Shown: in pieces, positions 61,605 through 64,000 of the stretch | Position numbering within the stretch: the stretch's first letter is position 1 | How the letters are laid out: the number at the start of each line of letters is the position of its first letter | The notes under the pieces: model-generated | Database searches by the model: none | What the model was told of the DNA's origin: nothing | Seen by the model: the letters and a program-made list of their open reading frames with translations, nothing else | Translations under genes and position numbers: made by a program | DNA from: Shinella kummerowiae | GTDB taxonomy: Bacteria; Pseudomonadota; Alphaproteobacteria; Rhizobiales; Rhizobiaceae | Assembly: GCF_009827055.1 (NCBI RefSeq) | Contig: NZ_WUMK01000001.1 | Coordinates: 496,001 to 560,000, forward strand | Reading direction: 5' to 3' | Length of the DNA: 64,000 bases

Positions 61605-62825
61605 ATGGACTCGATGATCACTGCGGCTGCCAGGGCCCTTGCCACCGGCGATCCGCTCGGCGCGCTGAACCGCGTGGCGCTGCGCAACGACGCCCCGGCC
61701 CTGGCGCTGCGCGGCATCGCGATGGCCCAGCTTGGTGATCTCGACCGGGCAAAGGTGTTGCTGAAGGGTGCCGCCGGCGCCTTTGGCCCGCGCGAGGTTG
61801 TCGCGCGGGCGCGCTGCGTTGTCGCCGAAGCGGAAATCGCCCTCGTTTCGCGCGATCTGACCTGGCCGGTGAAGGCGCTCGCCGCAGCGGGCGCGACGCT
61901 GGCGGCCCATGGCGACTGGCTGAATGCCGCGCACGCTCGCACCCTTGCCATTCGTCGCCTGCTCTTGATCGGCCGGCTGGACGATGCTGCGGCCTTGCTC
62001 GCTGACGTCGATCCCGCCACCCTACCCCCGCCGCTGCGGGCCGCGCATGAACTGGCGGCAGCCGGCATAGCAATCCGCCGCTTGCACATGACGATTGCCC
62101 GCAATGCCTTTTCACGCGCCATCGAGGCCGCAAAGCTTGCGCGCATCCCGGCTCTCATCGAGGAAGTGGAAGCCGACGCCGCAATACTGCACAAACCGGC
62201 AGCCCGCCTGATTGAAAACGGTGCGGAGCGCTCGCTGCTCCCGGACGATGTCGAGGCGCTGCTGACGACAGACAGTCTGGTCGTCGACGCCTGCCGTCAT
62301 GTCCTGCGCTGCGGGGAAGTTAAGCTGTCGCTCGCGACGCGACCCATCCTCTTCTCCCTGCTGCGCACCTTGGCCGAAGCCTTTCCCGACGATGCCAGCC
62401 GGGAAACCCTGCTGCTGCGAGCCTTCCGGGCAAAACATGCCGATGAATCGCATCGTGCCCGCCTGCGCGTGGAAATGGGCCGTCTGCGCGCCGAACTGGC
62501 ATCATTGGCCGACATTACCGCCACCCGGGACGGCTTCCTGCTGGCGCCGCGCGGTGGCCGGCCGGTCGCCGTGCTCGCCCCGCCGCGCGATGAACCACAC
62601 GCCGATGTGCTGGCGCTCTTTGCCGATGGGGAGGCCTGGTCCAGTTCGGCGCTCGCCATTGCGCTCGGTACCAGTGCCCGCACGGTACAGCGCGCACTCG
62701 AGCAGCTTTCCGCGGCGGGCAAGGTGCAGTCGATCGGCCGCGGGCGCACCCAGCGCTGGCTGACGCCGACACCCGGCGCTTTCTCGACACTCTTGTTACT
62801 CCCGGGTCCGCTGCCGGGCGATTAG
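61605..62825 (+). CDS. Winged-helix transcriptional regulator with a helical-repeat N-terminus
   Basis: The product has 406 residues. The first 200 are helical repeats of TPR style (AQLGDLDRAKVLLKGAAGAFG, GRLDDAAALLADVD). A middle DNA-binding-like region covers about 225-320 (LSLATRPILFSLLRTLAEAFPDDASRETLL, RARLRVEMGRLRAEL, DGFLLAPRGG). A C-terminal winged helix follows: SSSALAIALGTSARTVQRALEQLSAAGKVQSIGRGRTQRWL. It is divergent from the DUF899/MFS pair and 33 bp before a beta-propeller gene, so it may control both sides. Confidence 0.75.
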   Translation: MDSMITAAARALATGDPLGALNRVALRNDAPALALRGIAMAQLGDLDRAKVLLKGAAGAFGPREVVARARCVVAEAEIALVSRDLTWPVKALAAAGATLAAHGDWLNAAHARTLAIRRLLLIGRLDDAAALLADVDPATLPPPLRAAHELAAAGIAIRRLHMTIARNAFSRAIEAAKLARIPALIEEVEADAAILHKPAARLIENGAERSLLPDDVEALLTTDSLVVDACRHVLRCGEVKLSLATRPILFSLLRTLAEAFPDDASRETLLLRAFRAKHADESHRARLRVEMGRLRAELASLADITATRDGFLLAPRGGRPVAVLAPPRDEPHADVLALFADGEAWSSSALAIALGTSARTVQRALEQLSAAGKVQSIGRGRTQRWLTPTPGAFSTLLLLPGPLPGD

Positions 62826-62858
62826 GATCACACCATCAACGATCCAAAGGAGATGACA

Positions 62859-63491
62859 ATGACCACCACCCAAGCAGACATCATCCGCGAATACGGCCCC
62901 TTCCCGGGCCTCGATCAGGTTCATGGCGTGACCTATGACGGAGAAAACGTCTGGTTCGCCTCCGGCGACAGTGTCAATGCGGTGAATCCCGACGATGGCA
63001 GCGTGCTGCGTTCCATCGATGTCGCCGCCCATGCCGGCACCGCCTATGACGGCCGCCACCTCTTCCAGATTGCCGAGGACCGCATCCGCAAGATCGATCC
63101 CGCCTCCGGCAGCGTGCTCGCCACCATTCCCGCCCCCGGCAATGGCGGCGATTCCGGTCTTACCTGGGCGGAGGGTTTTCTCTGGGTCGGCGAGTATCGC
63201 AGCAAGCAGATTCACCAGATCGAACCGGAAACCGGCAAGATCGTCCGCAGCATCCAGAGCAACCGCATGGTGACCGGCGTGACCTGGGTGGACGGCGAAC
63301 TCTGGCACGGCACGTGGGAGGGAGAGGAAAGCGACCTGCGCCGTCTCGATCCGCAGACCGGCGCCGTGCTCGACACCATCGTCATGCCCAACGGAACAGG
63401 CGTTTCCGGGCTTGAATCCGATGGCGCCGACCGGTTCTTCTGCGGCGGCGGCAGCAGCGGAAAGATCCGCGCCGTCCGCCGGCCGCGTTGA
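62859..63491 (+). CDS. Beta-propeller protein (YncE/Vgb or glutamine-cyclotransferase-like)
   Basis: The product has 210 residues. Repeated blades are recognisable: VHGVTYDGENVWFASGD...AVNPDDGSVLRSID, IRKIDPASGSVLATI, DSGLTWAEGFLWVGEYRS...QIEPETGKIVRSI, VTGVTWVDGELWHGTWE...LDPQTGAVLDTI. There is no signal peptide. The ATG at 62859 has AAAGGAG six bases upstream; one two codons earlier abuts it. It may bind a small molecule; no catalytic site is evident. Probably cotranscribed with the regulator. Confidence 0.75.
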   Translation: MTTTQADIIREYGPFPGLDQVHGVTYDGENVWFASGDSVNAVNPDDGSVLRSIDVAAHAGTAYDGRHLFQIAEDRIRKIDPASGSVLATIPAPGNGGDSGLTWAEGFLWVGEYRSKQIHQIEPETGKIVRSIQSNRMVTGVTWVDGELWHGTWEGEESDLRRLDPQTGAVLDTIVMPNGTGVSGLESDGADRFFCGGGSSGKIRAVRRPR

Positions 63492-63494
63492 GCG

Positions 63495-64000
63495 TTACAA
63501 GCCGTGGGTGCCGTCATAGCCGTTGATCGGTGGCGGCGCCCAGCCTTCCGGCAGGCCCTTGGGCTTGTAGATTTCCACGACCATCGGGTAGCACTTGGCC
63601 GTATCGGAAGAATGCTGCGCCGAACAATCCCCGCCCGGGCAGGCCGACATGCAGCCGAGAAGATCGATCTCGGCGAAGAATTCCAGATAGTCGCCCGGCC
63701 GCACCGGGCTCGCCTTCATGAAATACTGCCCGGTATCGCGGGTGAAGCCGGTGCACATGAAGACGTTCAGCACGTCGTGCACATAGGTTTCCGCCTCGCG
63801 CGGGGCCATGCCGGTTTTCGCGGCGAAGGCGCGGGTGAGGTTGGAGTGGCAGCAATGGTGGTACTGTCCGCCATGGCTCAAGAGATTGTGCGTATAGGGA
63901 TCGCAGCGCGTGCCGATCACGTCATGCACCGCCCCGCCGAAATCGTCGAAACCGTACCAGTCCAGCGTGTCGTGCGTGATGGTGGCGATCGGGCGCAGAT
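63495..64000 (-). CDS. DUF1989 (urea carboxylase-associated) family protein, 5' end missing
   Basis: The frame enters from the right edge with no start inside the window (THDTLDWYGFDDFGGAVHDVIGTRCDPYTHNLL). Conserved Cys/His groups follow: GGQYHHCCHSNL, MCTGFTRDTGQYFMKASPVRPGDYLEFFAEIDLLGCMSACPGGDCSA. These match DUF1989 proteins, often encoded near urea carboxylase and related genes, and suggest bound metal. The 168 residues seen are the C-terminal part. Its stop is 3 bp from that of the convergent propeller gene. Confidence 0.85.
   Translation of the reverse strand, partial: LRPIATITHDTLDWYGFDDFGGAVHDVIGTRCDPYTHNLLSHGGQYHHCCHSNLTRAFAAKTGMAPREAETYVHDVLNVFMCTGFTRDTGQYFMKASPVRPGDYLEFFAEIDLLGCMSACPGGDCSAQHSSDTAKCYPMVVEIYKPKGLPEGWAPPPINGYDGTHGL

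Noticed and set aside
59473..61617. A 714-codon plus-strand frame
   Set aside because: It lies antisense to the MFS and DUF899 genes and spans the gap between them; its composition is low-complexity His/Arg/Gly with no family match.

Overview
The window is high-GC DNA from an alphaproteobacterium, most likely a member of the Rhizobiaceae (Rhizobium, Ensifer, Agrobacterium or Shinella type). The evidence is the bcsN-bcsA-bcsB cellulose cluster, an Aap-like amino-acid transporter, two classes of rhizobial intergenic palindromic repeat, and a RirA-type iron box before a siderophore receptor. No rRNA, tRNA, CRISPR array, transposase or phage gene was seen. It reads as an ordinary, densely packed replicon region devoted to transport, catabolism and signalling; whether it is chromosome or megaplasmid cannot be told.

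Layout. 0-3.6 kb: the tail of a peptide-type ABC ATPase, a palindromic repeat, a secreted PAAR-like protein, an ACT-domain protein, an alpha/beta hydrolase, a LysR regulator and a GNAT acetyltransferase. 3.6-9.3 kb: a putrescine import and oxidation operon (ydcSTUV-patD) with a large inverted repeat between ydcS and ydcT. 9.4-13.8 kb: an iron module (TonB receptor, FhuF reductase, siderophore-binding protein) with a candidate RirA operator. 13.8-15.4 kb: a membrane protein, an isochorismatase-family hydrolase and an Lrp/AsnC regulator. 15.5-23.8 kb: a four-gene overlapping operon (MttB-family methyltransferase, PEP-mutase-like protein, two dimethylglycine-dehydrogenase-like flavoproteins) divergent from a LysR gene, probably for demethylating a quaternary or methylated amine. 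23.8-26.2 kb: a small zinc-ribbon protein, an SDR dehydrogenase and a type II NADH dehydrogenase.

26.4-31.8 kb: an OFA-family carboxylate transporter preceded by a consensus sigma-54 promoter and two tandem dyads, next to a sensor kinase and an NtrC-class activator that are the obvious controllers. 31.8-32.5 kb: small or no genes. 32.5-36.4 kb: sulfate ABC transporter (sbp-cysT-cysW-cysA). 36.6-37.7 kb: a glutathione transferase and a small secreted protein. 37.7-49.9 kb: a surface and attachment island. A LytS/LytR-type two-component pair, bcsN, bcsA, bcsB and a TPR protein run in one direction, and a large RTX protein with pre-peptidase C-terminal repeats is divergent.

50-52.8 kb: a periplasmic GlcG/HbpS-like protein beside a FixJ-like regulator and its membrane kinase. 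52.8-59 kb: an amidohydrolase, an Aap-like amino-acid ABC transporter lacking its ATPase, and a divergent LuxR-type regulator. 59-64 kb: two small hydrophilic proteins, an MFS transporter, a DUF899 thioredoxin-like protein, a winged-helix regulator, a beta-propeller protein and a truncated DUF1989 (urea carboxylase-associated) gene.

The points most worth following up are the sigma-54 control region of the transporter, the LytTR-cellulose-RTX island, the HbpS-like three-gene signalling locus, the MttB/flavoprotein operon, and the palindromic element inside the putrescine operon.
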